From: Bacteroidota bacterium
GTDB lineage: Bacteria; Bacteroidota; Ignavibacteria; OLB7
Assembly: GCA_018266795.1 (NCBI GenBank)
Contig: JAFDZV010000011.1
Span: forward strand, 54,129 to 118,128
Direction: 5' to 3'
Length of the DNA: 64,000 nt
The notes beneath the pieces are model-generated. The model was not told where the DNA came from, searched no databases, and saw only the letters and a list, made by a program, of their open reading frames with translations. Shown here piece by piece: positions 38,139-46,280 of this stretch (position 1 is its first letter; every line of letters begins with the position of its first letter). The translations under genes were made by a program, and so were the position numbers.

Positions 38139-38693
38139 CTACCAGCCGCAGCCGTCGGCGCGAAATCGCGCAACGTAGCTTTCGTAGTTGAGTGCGCCCT
38201 GCGCCACGGCGGCGCGCTCGCTCTCGTTCAATTCACGCACCACCTTCGCCGGCACTCCGGCAACCAGCGTGCCGGAGGGAACCCGGAACCCTTCGCGCAC
38301 AACGGCTCCGGCAGCGATCAACGAGTCGCTCTCCACAACGGAGTTATCCAGCACCTTCGCCCCCATTCCCACAAGAACGCGATCGTGAATCACTGCGCCA
38401 TGCAGAACGGCGCTGTGCCCAACGGTAACGTCATCGCCGATCGTCAGCGAGTACCTGCGGTGCGTTACGTGGCACATTGTCAGGTCCTGAATGTTCGTGC
38501 GCCGCCCGATGCGGATGGAATGCACATCGCCTCGGATCACCACGTTGAACCAGATCGAGCAGAGCTCGCCGATCTCCACATCGCCAATGATGCGCGCACC
38601 GGAAGCAATGAAGGCCGATGGATGGATGCGCGGAACCGCTCCCTCGAAGGGGATCACGGTGATATCTGCGCGGGCTGCACGTTCAGTAGTCAT
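38139..38693 (-). CDS. Gamma-carbonic-anhydrase / transferase hexapeptide (LbH) protein
   Basis: 184 residues; left-handed beta-helix of hexapeptide repeats (IIGDVEIGELCSIWFNVVIRGDVHSIRIGRRTNIQDLTMCHVTHRRYSLTIGDDVTVGHSAVLHGAVI). The carbonic-anhydrase histidines are partly seen (CHVTH, TVGHSAVLHG) with the R and D of RGD, so it is a YrdA/CaiE/gamma-CA homologue; enzyme activity is not certain. The start at 38693 excludes an upstream extension that is R4 repeat DNA. Confidence 0.85.
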   Translation of the reverse strand: MTTERAARADITVIPFEGAVPRIHPSAFIASGARIIGDVEIGELCSIWFNVVIRGDVHSIRIGRRTNIQDLTMCHVTHRRYSLTIGDDVTVGHSAVLHGAVIHDRVLVGMGAKVLDNSVVESDSLIAAGAVVREGFRVPSGTLVAGVPAKVVRELNESERAAVAQGALNYESYVARFRADGCGW

Positions 38694-38764
38694 GGAATCT
38701 GCAGGATATGGGCTCAACGGTCCTGACAAAACGGCCGTTGGGCAACCAGGGGTCTGGTTCTTTG

Positions 38765-38878
38765 CACGCTCGCTCGGCTCCGTCCGACGGACGGAGCCCG
38801 GCTCGCTGTAGTTCTTGGTCAGTTGCAAGGAAGCGTCGAGCGAATTAGGACAACATCCCGTTGTGTCAGGAACTCCAG
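38765..38878. repeat. R4 dispersed repeat, copy 2
   Basis: About 114 bp, closely matching 29931-30042. Shared landmarks are ACGCTCGCTCGGCTCCGTCC, the palindromic GACGGACGGAGCC, CTGTAGTTCTTGG-CAGTTGCAAG, and TTGTGTCAGGAACTCCA. Lies between the carbonic-anhydrase homologue and DinB gene. Confidence 0.8.
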
Positions 38879-38914
38879 GGTTCTCAGCAGAAGCCTGATC
38901 ACATTATCAACCAC

Positions 38915-39397
38915 CTAGCGAATCCCCTCGCGGTTGCGATAGAGCCGGCGCGCAACCGCGATCTGCCCGGCATGCCAGCAGTTGTGGCGCGTCGCCATCA
39001 CGACGAACTCCGCCACGTTCATCGAGCGCACGCACGGCTTCTCCAGATCGTCGCCGGCCGCGGCAATCGCGGCGCGCATTGCAAGCCGCGCATCCTCCAG
39101 CGCGGCGCACAGCTCCGGCAGCGCGGCGCCGGCAGGGGGCGGAGTCTCCGGTTCGTTCGTTACCGGACGCGTGTCGAGAATGCCTGTGTAGTGCCGGACG
39201 CAATGCTCCAGATGCGCCACATGCCAGAGCACGGTCCCCGGCGGCGGAAGCGCTCCATGAGGATCAACAGCCGGGTATCCCGGAGGCTGCCAGCCGGCCT
39301 CCTCCTCCGTGATGCCCGCAAGCGCGGCGTGCACGGACTCCCACTCGTGCACCCACGAGCTGTCGTAGAACATCAGCAGCAGATCGATAGAGCGCAT
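38915..39397 (-). CDS. DinB family metal-binding protein
   Basis: 160 residues, four-helix bundle. The putative metal histidines are in LWHVAHLEHCVRHYTG and RHNCWHAGQIA, the standard DinB/YfiT layout. DinB-like proteins are often thiol-dependent transferases or uncharacterised; no function is asserted. Confidence 0.8.
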   Translation of the reverse strand: MRSIDLLLMFYDSSWVHEWESVHAALAGITEEEAGWQPPGYPAVDPHGALPPPGTVLWHVAHLEHCVRHYTGILDTRPVTNEPETPPPAGAALPELCAALEDARLAMRAAIAAAGDDLEKPCVRSMNVAEFVVMATRHNCWHAGQIAVARRLYRNREGIR

Positions 39398-39482
39398 GGA
39401 TCAAATTTGAACGATGAGATATGAAATGCGATCAACACCCCCTCTCATATCTCGTATCTCCTATCTCGTACCTATGTCCGCC
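39398..39482. repeat. ATCTCGTATCTC-type short repeats
   Basis: Consecutive imperfect TCATATCTCG / TATCTCCTATCTCGTACCTA units (39442-39475), with the complementary GATGAGATATGAAATG just upstream (39412-39427). A similar AACGACG...CATATCTCATCGTTCATATC motif occurs at 37430-37461. It resembles the imperfect short-repeat spacers common in this group. Confidence 0.5.
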
Positions 39483-41909
39483 TCACGCCTCCAGCAGCTT
39501 GGTCATGAAGTCCTTCTCCTCACCGCTCGGCGCGGAATCGCGCATCTTCACGATCCGGCTCTTCAGTTCGGAGTCCATATGCTTGCGCGCGGCGCTGGCC
39601 GCTGCGGCCCGCATCAGCGTTGGCGGGCCTGCCAGCCCGCGCAGGATTGCGAGGCGGATCTCGGCGGTCGTGGAGTCCAGCTTGGCCAGCGTAAAATACG
39701 CCAGCGACCGGGTCTCATCCCGGTACCTGGGAGACGTATACTCCGCAACATCCGGAGCCAGCGCGTTGAAGTGGCCGGCGGCAACGGCGTTCAACCAGGC
39801 GCTCGCAAGGCGGTCGCGCCGGCTCTTCGCTCCCTTCAGCCGGCGAAGCACGGATATCAGATCCGTGGTGTCCGTGGTTGCCATCATGCCGAGCGCGGCG
39901 CTGATCACATTGTAGCTCCGGTCCGAAAGCAGCGGGCGCAACAGCCGGGAGCGGTCGTGCTTGCCGGCGATCACGTAGGAGTACTCCGCAGCCGCACGGC
40001 GAACGTCGGCGGCAGTATCCTTCGCTCCGGCCGAAAGCATCTGCGCCGCAATATCCGGCTCCATCGCAGCCACACGCTCCAGAAGCTGCTGCCGCACGAA
40101 CGGCGAGCCCTCGCGCCTGTAGTGGTCCAGCATTGCCTGCGATCGGCGCTTCATCAGGTCATGGTTCCGCGCCTGGCTGGTGTCGGTCCCAATGGCACGC
40201 ACCGCGAGCAGCCGGTCGATCATGCGGGGCGCATCGAGCTGCGCAAGCAATTCCTCCTCAGGCCGCTCGTAGTCCACCGTCTTCAGAATGGCATCGCCCG
40301 CATCGAACACCACGAAGGACGGCCGCTCCTTCATCACGAAGCTGAACGTCTCCTCCTCCTTCTCCACCCACACCGTATCGGTCCGTACGTGGTCGCGGTA
40401 GTGGAACTCGATCGCCACCGGCATGCGGAACAGATCCGTAAGCGAATCGCGCTCCTGCGTCTGCTCCACACGCATCTGCAGCGTGTCGCCGCTGAAGCTC
40501 TTGCGCACGCGATAGGCCGGAGCCCCAGCCTTGTAGAGCCACTCATCGAAGAACCAGCCGAGGTTGACGCCGCTTGCGTCCTCGAACGCATGCTTCAGAT
40601 CGTCCGTCTCCGCATTGCCGTACGCGTTGCGTTCCAGATAGAGCCTGCAGCCGCGCCAGAACGCCTCCTCGCCGATCACACGGTTCAGCATATGCAGCAC
40701 GCGCGAGCCGCGATCGTAGATGTTGCTGGTAACTCCCTTGCCGTTGGCAATCGGATCGCGGCCGTTCCCCTTGTCGGACTGAATACCGCCGAGGCCGCTG
40801 TCGAAGATCTCCTTCGCGAACACGTCCTGCCCGGAGCGGTAGCCGCGATAGCGCGATGCCAGATAGGTGGCGAAACTCTCGTGCAGCCAGAGATGTCCCC
40901 AGCTTCTGTTGGTCACCAGATCGCCGAACCATTGATGCGCCGCCTCGTGTGCCACCAGGCCGTCCGTGTTGTAGTCCAGCAGCCCGCGCTGGTCAACCAG
41001 CGCATAGTCGTTCAACGTGGTTGCGGAGGTGTTCTCCATCCCGCCGTACATGAAGTCCGCGATCATGATCTGCGCGTACTTGTGCCATGGATACGGCACG
41101 CCAAGCTGGCGGGAGAAGTAGCGGATCACGTCCGGCGTGCGGCTGAACGTGGGCTTCACGCGATCCGGCATGTCCGGATAGGTCCAGTATTCCAGCGGCA
41201 CGCCGTCGACCGTGTCGCGCGTCACCAGATAGTCGCCGGCGGCAAGCATGATCAGATAGCTCGCGTGCGGCTTCTCCTGCATGTAGTGCCAGGTGCGCGA
41301 TCCGTCCGCCTCGCTCTTCACATCGGCCAGGCGTCCGTTGGAGAGCGCGCTCCACGACTTCGGCACCGTGATCCAGAGCTCGCTCGTGGCGCGATCGTTG
41401 GGATAGTCGTAGCAGGGAAGCCAGTAGCGATTGTCCTCGTCCTCCCCCTGCGTCCAGATCTGATGCCGGCGATCGGGGAGGAGTGAATCCGGCTGAATGA
41501 AGTAGAGCCCCTTCGCCGGAACCACGTGGTAGTCGATTGCCACGGTAAACGTATCTCCGTAGCGCCGCACCGAGGGGAGCGTCACCACCAGCGTGTCGCC
41601 GCGCTGCTCATGTGCGGCCGCGACGTTGTCCACCAAAACCTTCTCGATCTCCATCGGCCGGCCGGCATCCAGGCGTATCTGCGCAAGCGAGGAGTCCAGC
41701 GAGCGGATCCGATGCTTCACCGAGCCGATCACCGTGCGGGCGGGATCGTTGAACCGAATCACCGCCGCGATATGGAGCACATCGAACCGATGGGTGCGCG
41801 CCGCGCGGCCGCTTTCAACGCTTCCGTAGAGGATCTGTGCCGGAGAGGAGACCGTAGCAATCGCGAGAAGGAGAAGAGGAAGGATCAGCCATCGAGCGGC
41901 GCGTGTCAT
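39483..41909 (-). CDS. Exported M1-family aminopeptidase with HEAT-like C-terminal region
   Basis: 808 residues. Signal peptide (RWLILPLLLLAIATVS, cleavage near PAQ). Zinc site HEAAH (321-325), third ligand E344, and GGMEN (289-293), so it is an intact exopeptidase of the aminopeptidase-N/LTA4H-type. The last 240 residues are alpha-helical HEAT-like repeats (SFVRQQLLERVAAM, DVRRAAAEYSYVI), unlike the sorting-domain paralogue at 33329. Probably acts in the periplasm. The start at 41909 is signal-peptide based. Confidence 0.9.
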   Translation of the reverse strand: MTRAARWLILPLLLLAIATVSSPAQILYGSVESGRAARTHRFDVLHIAAVIRFNDPARTVIGSVKHRIRSLDSSLAQIRLDAGRPMEIEKVLVDNVAAAHEQRGDTLVVTLPSVRRYGDTFTVAIDYHVVPAKGLYFIQPDSLLPDRRHQIWTQGEDEDNRYWLPCYDYPNDRATSELWITVPKSWSALSNGRLADVKSEADGSRTWHYMQEKPHASYLIMLAAGDYLVTRDTVDGVPLEYWTYPDMPDRVKPTFSRTPDVIRYFSRQLGVPYPWHKYAQIMIADFMYGGMENTSATTLNDYALVDQRGLLDYNTDGLVAHEAAHQWFGDLVTNRSWGHLWLHESFATYLASRYRGYRSGQDVFAKEIFDSGLGGIQSDKGNGRDPIANGKGVTSNIYDRGSRVLHMLNRVIGEEAFWRGCRLYLERNAYGNAETDDLKHAFEDASGVNLGWFFDEWLYKAGAPAYRVRKSFSGDTLQMRVEQTQERDSLTDLFRMPVAIEFHYRDHVRTDTVWVEKEEETFSFVMKERPSFVVFDAGDAILKTVDYERPEEELLAQLDAPRMIDRLLAVRAIGTDTSQARNHDLMKRRSQAMLDHYRREGSPFVRQQLLERVAAMEPDIAAQMLSAGAKDTAADVRRAAAEYSYVIAGKHDRSRLLRPLLSDRSYNVISAALGMMATTDTTDLISVLRRLKGAKSRRDRLASAWLNAVAAGHFNALAPDVAEYTSPRYRDETRSLAYFTLAKLDSTTAEIRLAILRGLAGPPTLMRAAAASAARKHMDSELKSRIVKMRDSAPSGEEKDFMTKLLEA

Positions 41910-41993
41910 GCCTGTGCCCGTAATAGTGAGAGGAAGCGTTGCCGTGGGTGCTGACGCATTGCGCAAACTACTGACCGTGTGAATCGTGCCCAA

Positions 41994-42031
41994 TAACGAA
42001 ATCGCCGATCCTCTGAACGAGAATCGGCGAT
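41994..42031 (-). terminator. Hairpin after tRNA-Thr
   Basis: ATCGCCGAT (42001-42009) pairs with ATCGGCGAT (42023-42031); read on the minus strand the stem is followed by TTCGTTATT. It lies 9 bases downstream of the tRNA 3' end. Confidence 0.65.
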
Positions 42032-42039
42032 GATCGCTT

Positions 42040-42114
42040 TGGAGCCACCACTCGGACTTGAACCGAGGACCTGCTCATTACGAATGAGCTGCTCTACCAC
42101 TGAGCTATGGTGGC
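42040..42114 (-). tRNA. tRNA-Thr (anticodon CGT)
   Basis: 75 nt including an encoded 3' CCA. The acceptor stem GCCACCA pairs with TGGTGGC. The D arm GCTC-AGTGGTA-GAGC, the anticodon arm GCTCA-TTCGTAA-TGAGC with CGT, and the T arm CTCGG-TTCAAGT-CCGAG are all intact. Reads ACG codons. It borders the defence-like island on its 5' side. Confidence 0.97.
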
Positions 42115-42391
42115 ATGTCAAAGGGATTGCGAAGATAAAGCGGCAGCCACGCCGATGCAAGATCGGATAGCGATTGAGAAGAAATTTCACGGGTTCGGGT
42201 CTGGCTGGGAACATCCACGTGAGCAAGCTACTTTGCGTCGGTCGCCTCAAGCCCGCCGATCCACGGATAAAGAATGCGCCGTCAGTGATGGTCCCATTCC
42301 ACAGATGAAGTGGGACAGCCGTGTTTTACAGGCACCGCGCGCTCAGCAGCGATCGCGGCCGTTAGCCCCCGATCCGAGAGACTTTTGATCT

Positions 42392-43423
42392 TCATACGCC
42401 GGCGCATGATACACCCGGTTGTTGGACGACTGGTGGCTGGATGTTCCACTTCGGTGGATACCACTGCGGCAGAGGTTCTAGTTGTGGCGTGTACTTCTGC
42501 TTGATACGAGATCGCCCCGATTCGCCCTCGACGTCCGGGTGAACCACACGCGCATACTTGCTCACCTCGCAGAATACATTCTGGCAATCGATGAGCTGAA
42601 GCCTTCGTCCCCAGAGGTTCTGGAATCTCAGTCCAAGCCGCGCAAATTCTGCGTCCGCGCGCTCGGTCATGACCTGAATGACCTCGGCATCAGTCAGTCC
42701 CGCGACATCCTCAAAGCACTTGCGGATGCCGTCCCGCGCACCAGGCCCTGCGACAACGAACTCCATCTCCGAAAAGTCGATCAGCTCGCTGTAGTTGAGA
42801 TCGATTGCGAATTGGAATGCGAGGAAGTCCCCCAGCGACGGATAGCGGCGCAGCAGCTCGAAGACACTACGCAGCGATTTCGCCTTGACGCACTTTCGCG
42901 GCGCACCGTCAGCCATCATATGTTCGACAAGTCGAAGGTGGTTCCGATGTTTCCGTGGGCTTCCGAACGCTGGCGACGGCATGATGTAGGCTGCCGAGTA
43001 GATGCGTTGCCCATCTCCGATGAGTCGATCCAGAACCTTCGCGTACGCATCAAATGAGAACGCTCGCCAGCTCAGGATTCCGAATTTCGCACACAGCGCC
43101 TCCCACGTGTCGATTCGGTTGAAGAGCTTGAACAGGATCGTTCGAAAGAAGATCTCCTCGGGCTTCGGCGATCCCTCATAAATCACATGGCGGATCAGGT
43201 ACTGGCTTACCCGATCCGAGGCGCGGTAAGCGTTCGTGAAACGATGCGTGCCGAGAATCGGGTCTTCGGTCCACGGTGGCATGTTTCCCTGAACACGGCG
43301 CATGAACATCTCCTGACGCTCCCAGGCGAAGCGCCAATAGGTGTCGAACACAGGTGTCGTTCGCAGCACCGGCCCGTTCTTGAGGTGAATTTTGTAGGGA
43401 GTCCGCATTCTCAATCGGTCCAT
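42392..43423 (-). CDS. Putative DNA-base hypermodification protein (HMUDK/aGPT-PPlase helical-domain-like)
   Basis: 343 residues. Recognised from memory as like the helical domain found with 5-hmdU DNA kinases and glutamyl/putrescinyl-thymine pyrophosphorylases: IFFRTILFKLFNRIDTWEALCAKFG, FSFDAYAKVLDRLIGDGQRIYSAAYIMPSP, PSLGDFLAFQFAIDLNYSELIDFSEMEFVVAGPGARDGIRK. Such proteins are predicted to act on thymine derivatives or nucleotides; exact reaction unknown. No P-loop kinase motif. Its start overlaps the end of the ThsB-like gene by 13 bases. Last gene of the island operon. Confidence 0.7.
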   Translation of the reverse strand: MDRLRMRTPYKIHLKNGPVLRTTPVFDTYWRFAWERQEMFMRRVQGNMPPWTEDPILGTHRFTNAYRASDRVSQYLIRHVIYEGSPKPEEIFFRTILFKLFNRIDTWEALCAKFGILSWRAFSFDAYAKVLDRLIGDGQRIYSAAYIMPSPAFGSPRKHRNHLRLVEHMMADGAPRKCVKAKSLRSVFELLRRYPSLGDFLAFQFAIDLNYSELIDFSEMEFVVAGPGARDGIRKCFEDVAGLTDAEVIQVMTERADAEFARLGLRFQNLWGRRLQLIDCQNVFCEVSKYARVVHPDVEGESGRSRIKQKYTPQLEPLPQWYPPKWNIQPPVVQQPGVSCAGV

Positions 43424-43968
43424 TCGTCGCCTGTGCGGTTCTTGCCGAACGACGCTCGAGAGTTGTCAGGCTGCTTCGTGCTCTTTCGATTGTACGCCTC
43501 GTGAATCCGACTCTGGACGGTCGCGCCGTTCTCCGACCAGTTGTAGATGCTCGCAAATTCGCACCGGATGTTGTCGTAGAGCCGAGGAGGAACGGTTCTC
43601 GGGTTGTACTTCCCGCACTCAACGCTTGTGTGAGACTCGTAGTACGTGGGAAGCAGGATGCCAAGGAGGCCTGAACGTGGATTCAACTTCGTGTCCCGAA
43701 TCGATGAACCAATTTCCCAGTCGACGTGCTTCCGTTGCCAAGTCTGTGCGCCGATCAGGACGACGGTTACCGAAGTATCACGGAGATATTCATCGCGGAT
43801 CTTCTGTCGAATGGTCTCGGCCGGAAGGCTCGGGTCGATGTCGCCGTCCTGCACCGAGCCTGACACAATTGCCTCGAAGACGTTCCCAAAGCGAAGCTCG
43901 AAGATCCTCTTGTACGACTCGTCGAGCGCGTGATGATAGCTGACGAAAACCTTGTGCCTGTTGCTCAT
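43411..43968 (-). CDS. ThsB-like TIR-domain protein 1
   Basis: 185 residues. TIR-like (MTH538/DUF1863) domain: start HKVFVSYHHALDESYKRIFE, GSVQDGDID, SVTVVLIGAQTWQRKHVDWEIGSSI (conserved Glu in the WEI motif, the position of the NADase Glu in TIR domains), then GLLGILLP and PPRLYDNI. In Thoeris defence such proteins (ThsB) sense phage and make a cyclic-ADP-ribose signal. The start at 43968 (MSNRHKVF) is preferred over 43998. Co-directional with MazG-like gene 31 bases upstream. Confidence 0.85.
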   Translation of the reverse strand: MSNRHKVFVSYHHALDESYKRIFELRFGNVFEAIVSGSVQDGDIDPSLPAETIRQKIRDEYLRDTSVTVVLIGAQTWQRKHVDWEIGSSIRDTKLNPRSGLLGILLPTYYESHTSVECGKYNPRTVPPRLYDNIRCEFASIYNWSENGATVQSRIHEAYNRKSTKQPDNSRASFGKNRTGDEWTD

Positions 43969-43999
43969 ACTTTCCTCGCGAAGAGTAAGATATCTCACG

Positions 44000-45106
44000 C
44001 TACGTTCGGTCGTTGTTCGCGACCGGGGGTGTGTAGACGAGCTGGCGCTCGATGAGGTTCAGCGTTACATGCCCGCCGCCGCCGTCGCGCAAGGAGCGGA
44101 AGACGCGGTAGCCGTCGAGAATGGCGGCCTCCCACTGCCACAGCGGCACCATAGCCACTTCGAAACCCTCGACGAACTCTTCGACGGTCTTCAACAGGTC
44201 AAAGTCCACGTGATCGAGACCCTTGAAGAACTTGAGCTGTTTCGCACGGCTGAAGACGATCGCAGAGACGGCTTCCTCGATAACCCCTGCTCGAGCGCCG
44301 TCCTGTGCCTCGTCGATCTCGGGTCGGCTCTTCCGCTTGCTTCGCATGAGCGCACGCACTACTGGTGACCATCCGAGATGCACTGCATACGCGAAGTGGA
44401 AGATGTCATGATACCGGTACCCATCCGGGTCTTTGATGTTGTCGGTAAGGCGGTCGCCGAAGTTGATATCATTGCACCGCAGGATGACAGCTTTCTGCGT
44501 CCCGCGCGAGCGCTCGAGAAACTCGATGTGAAGTTGTCGAGGGAGTTGTTCTTCCACGTGCCAATCGTCATCAAAGAGCGGCGCGTAACTCCTCTCATCA
44601 GGCCAGCGGCTCCTTGTCTTCGCCGTGTTGCGGTCGGCGGCCTCGCAAAGCGAGATCCCACTGTCCTTGCTGATCTCCTTCAGCAAAGCCCATACATGTA
44701 GAAGACGTGGCTTAACTTCGTCGTTGCCCGATGTGCCAATCGATGCTAAGACATCGCCAACGGATGAACCAAAGTCGAGGAACGCCGTGAGACGAGAACG
44801 ACCCGATGTAAGATTTCCAATGTCCTCGTCGCCCATCAATTCATCGGTCAGACCGGGAGCGACAACTGTGGCCAAGCGAACGAAGTACCAGAGGAAGTCA
44901 CCGATTTCCTCGAGCATGCGGTGTCGGTAGACAGGATAAGCCTGCCTTTCTCGGTGCTCTTTCTTCAATTCGGCGACAATACTGCCGGCTTCGCCGAATA
45001 GCCCTGCTCCTAAAAGCGCTGTGTGATCCGGCTTGCCCGCGAGCCGGTCGGTCTTCTCCGCCGTCACTGCAAACTCATGGAGCCAATACAACGAGTCGTT
45101 AGTCAT
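44000..45106 (-). CDS. MazG-like nucleotide pyrophosphohydrolase with C-terminal extension
   Basis: 368 residues. N-terminal MazG-like helical domain: GLFGEAGSIVAELKKE (E39, E46) and LEEIGDFLWYFVRLA (E67, D70), giving a metal-binding ExxS...ExxD in place of the usual ExxE...ExxD. The C-terminal half (about 190-368: DGYRYHDIFHFAYAVHLGW, PEIDEAQDGARAGVIEEAVSAIVFSRA) looks like a second, related helical domain. Predicted to hydrolyse NTPs or modified nucleotides. Start set at 45106 (MTNDSLYW). Neighbours suggest nucleotide sanitising or modification in a defence setting. Confidence 0.75.
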   Translation of the reverse strand: MTNDSLYWLHEFAVTAEKTDRLAGKPDHTALLGAGLFGEAGSIVAELKKEHRERQAYPVYRHRMLEEIGDFLWYFVRLATVVAPGLTDELMGDEDIGNLTSGRSRLTAFLDFGSSVGDVLASIGTSGNDEVKPRLLHVWALLKEISKDSGISLCEAADRNTAKTRSRWPDERSYAPLFDDDWHVEEQLPRQLHIEFLERSRGTQKAVILRCNDINFGDRLTDNIKDPDGYRYHDIFHFAYAVHLGWSPVVRALMRSKRKSRPEIDEAQDGARAGVIEEAVSAIVFSRAKQLKFFKGLDHVDFDLLKTVEEFVEGFEVAMVPLWQWEAAILDGYRVFRSLRDGGGGHVTLNLIERQLVYTPPVANNDRT

Positions 45107-45139
45107 CAATCCTCCTTTATGCCCGACCACTTCCGTGGA

Positions 45140-45793
45140 CTAGCCGTCCGCCCGGTCCCCGCCAGACTGCTGGGTACTCCGCTTGTGCTTGGCGAACTCG
45201 AGCGGATCGTCCTGGAAGCCCCACTTGCTCTGCTCCTCAAGCCAGTGTGCGAAAGCCGCAGCGAGCTCCTCATCGAATACCTGATACCCCTGCGTCTTGC
45301 AGCAGATATCCCGGCCCGTCCTGCGAAACGGCCGAAACCGATTCGGGATCAGCGGCGCGGATGCGCCCCAGTAGACAAACTTCGTAGCCACGAGAAGCCG
45401 ATCAACATCAGTGTCCCACACAATGTTTGCCTTGTTCGGACGCCCCTTCTCCAAGCTGTGGTGCGAATTGGCCTGGATCCACCGCTTCCCATCACGGTGG
45501 TAAATGTTGTCGCCATAGATAACCTTCAGACTGCCGTTGAGGTCGGGGCGCTTCAGAAGGAAACGTGAATCGTTCCAGTAGGTGTCGAAGTCGAGAAGTT
45601 CGCTCACCTGCATTGCGTAGATGAGTCGCCCAGCGAAGTCATACCTCTTCTTGGCTCCAGTCCCGACAATCCAGTCACCGACCTTCGCATGGGCGCGGAT
45701 CGGCGGTTTACATGTGGCTAGAGTGCAAAATCCATGGAATGGATTCGGTGCGAACCCGTAGTCACGAGCAACAATGTATGAGTAGAGCTTCAT
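45140..45793 (-). CDS. Nmad2-like nucleotide-modification-associated protein
   Basis: 217 residues matching, from memory, the Nmad2 family: MKLYSYIVARDYGFAPNPFHGFCTLATCKPPIRAHAKVGDWIVGTG, IYAMQVSELLDFDTYWNDSRF, GDNIYHRDGKRWIQANSHHS, and FVYWGASAPLIPNRFRPF. Nmad proteins were named for their links with DNA base modification and restriction genes; biochemistry is unknown. The start codon overlaps the preceding ThsB-like gene's stop (ATGA), a sign of coupled translation. Confidence 0.75.
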   Translation of the reverse strand: MKLYSYIVARDYGFAPNPFHGFCTLATCKPPIRAHAKVGDWIVGTGAKKRYDFAGRLIYAMQVSELLDFDTYWNDSRFLLKRPDLNGSLKVIYGDNIYHRDGKRWIQANSHHSLEKGRPNKANIVWDTDVDRLLVATKFVYWGASAPLIPNRFRPFRRTGRDICCKTQGYQVFDEELAAAFAHWLEEQSKWGFQDDPLEFAKHKRSTQQSGGDRADG

Positions 45794-46275
45794 GCGCAGC
45801 TAAACCTCTTGATGTCCCAATTGGGAGTAGTCCGCGGGCTGCCCGTAGCGGGGTCGTCCCACTCGCGGGTCTTGCCATTGATCGCGTCCACAACACGTTT
45901 GCCGTGCCAGCCAACGACCACAGCGTCTCCGTACTTCCGAAGCTCGTCGGGAATGTCTGCATCAGTGGCACCTTGTGCGAAGACGCCAACAATGTTCTTG
46001 CCTTGCTCGACAGCATACTTGATTTCCCAGTTCACCCACTTGCTTTGCGCTGTGTCGTGCGAAATCAGAACGACGAGGGTGCTGGCCCATCGAATCTGTG
46101 GTGCGAGGATCTCTCGCTTGATGTAGTCCTCGTTCTGAGCTGCATTGGGCTTGGTGCTATTGATGGAGCTATCGCGCACGTTCATACCCGAACGGCTCAT
46201 GAGATCCTTCAGCTTCGGAAGAAGGTCATCGTTCTCATGTACATGAGAAATGAAGATGTTCTTTATGTCTGACAT
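45790..46275 (-). CDS. ThsB-like TIR-domain protein 2
   Basis: 161 residues. TIR-like domain: KNIFISHVHENDDLLPKL, MNVRDSSINSTKPNAA, WASTLVVLISHDTAQSKWVNWEIKYAVEQGKNIVGVF, ending KRFSCA. The WEI glutamate is conserved. Differs strongly from ThsB-like 1 (no GDID/PRSG blocks), as in Thoeris loci that carry several ThsB sensors for different phages. Start at 46275 (MSDIKNIF); the preceding gene's stop is six bases away. Confidence 0.85.
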   Translation of the reverse strand: MSDIKNIFISHVHENDDLLPKLKDLMSRSGMNVRDSSINSTKPNAAQNEDYIKREILAPQIRWASTLVVLISHDTAQSKWVNWEIKYAVEQGKNIVGVFAQGATDADIPDELRKYGDAVVVGWHGKRVVDAINGKTREWDDPATGSPRTTPNWDIKRFSCA

Positions 46276-46280
46276 GCTTC

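Noticed and set aside
42040-42114. tRNA-Thr as island attachment site
   Set aside because: The tRNA 3' end faces away from the island and no tRNA fragment or integrase was found at the other boundary.
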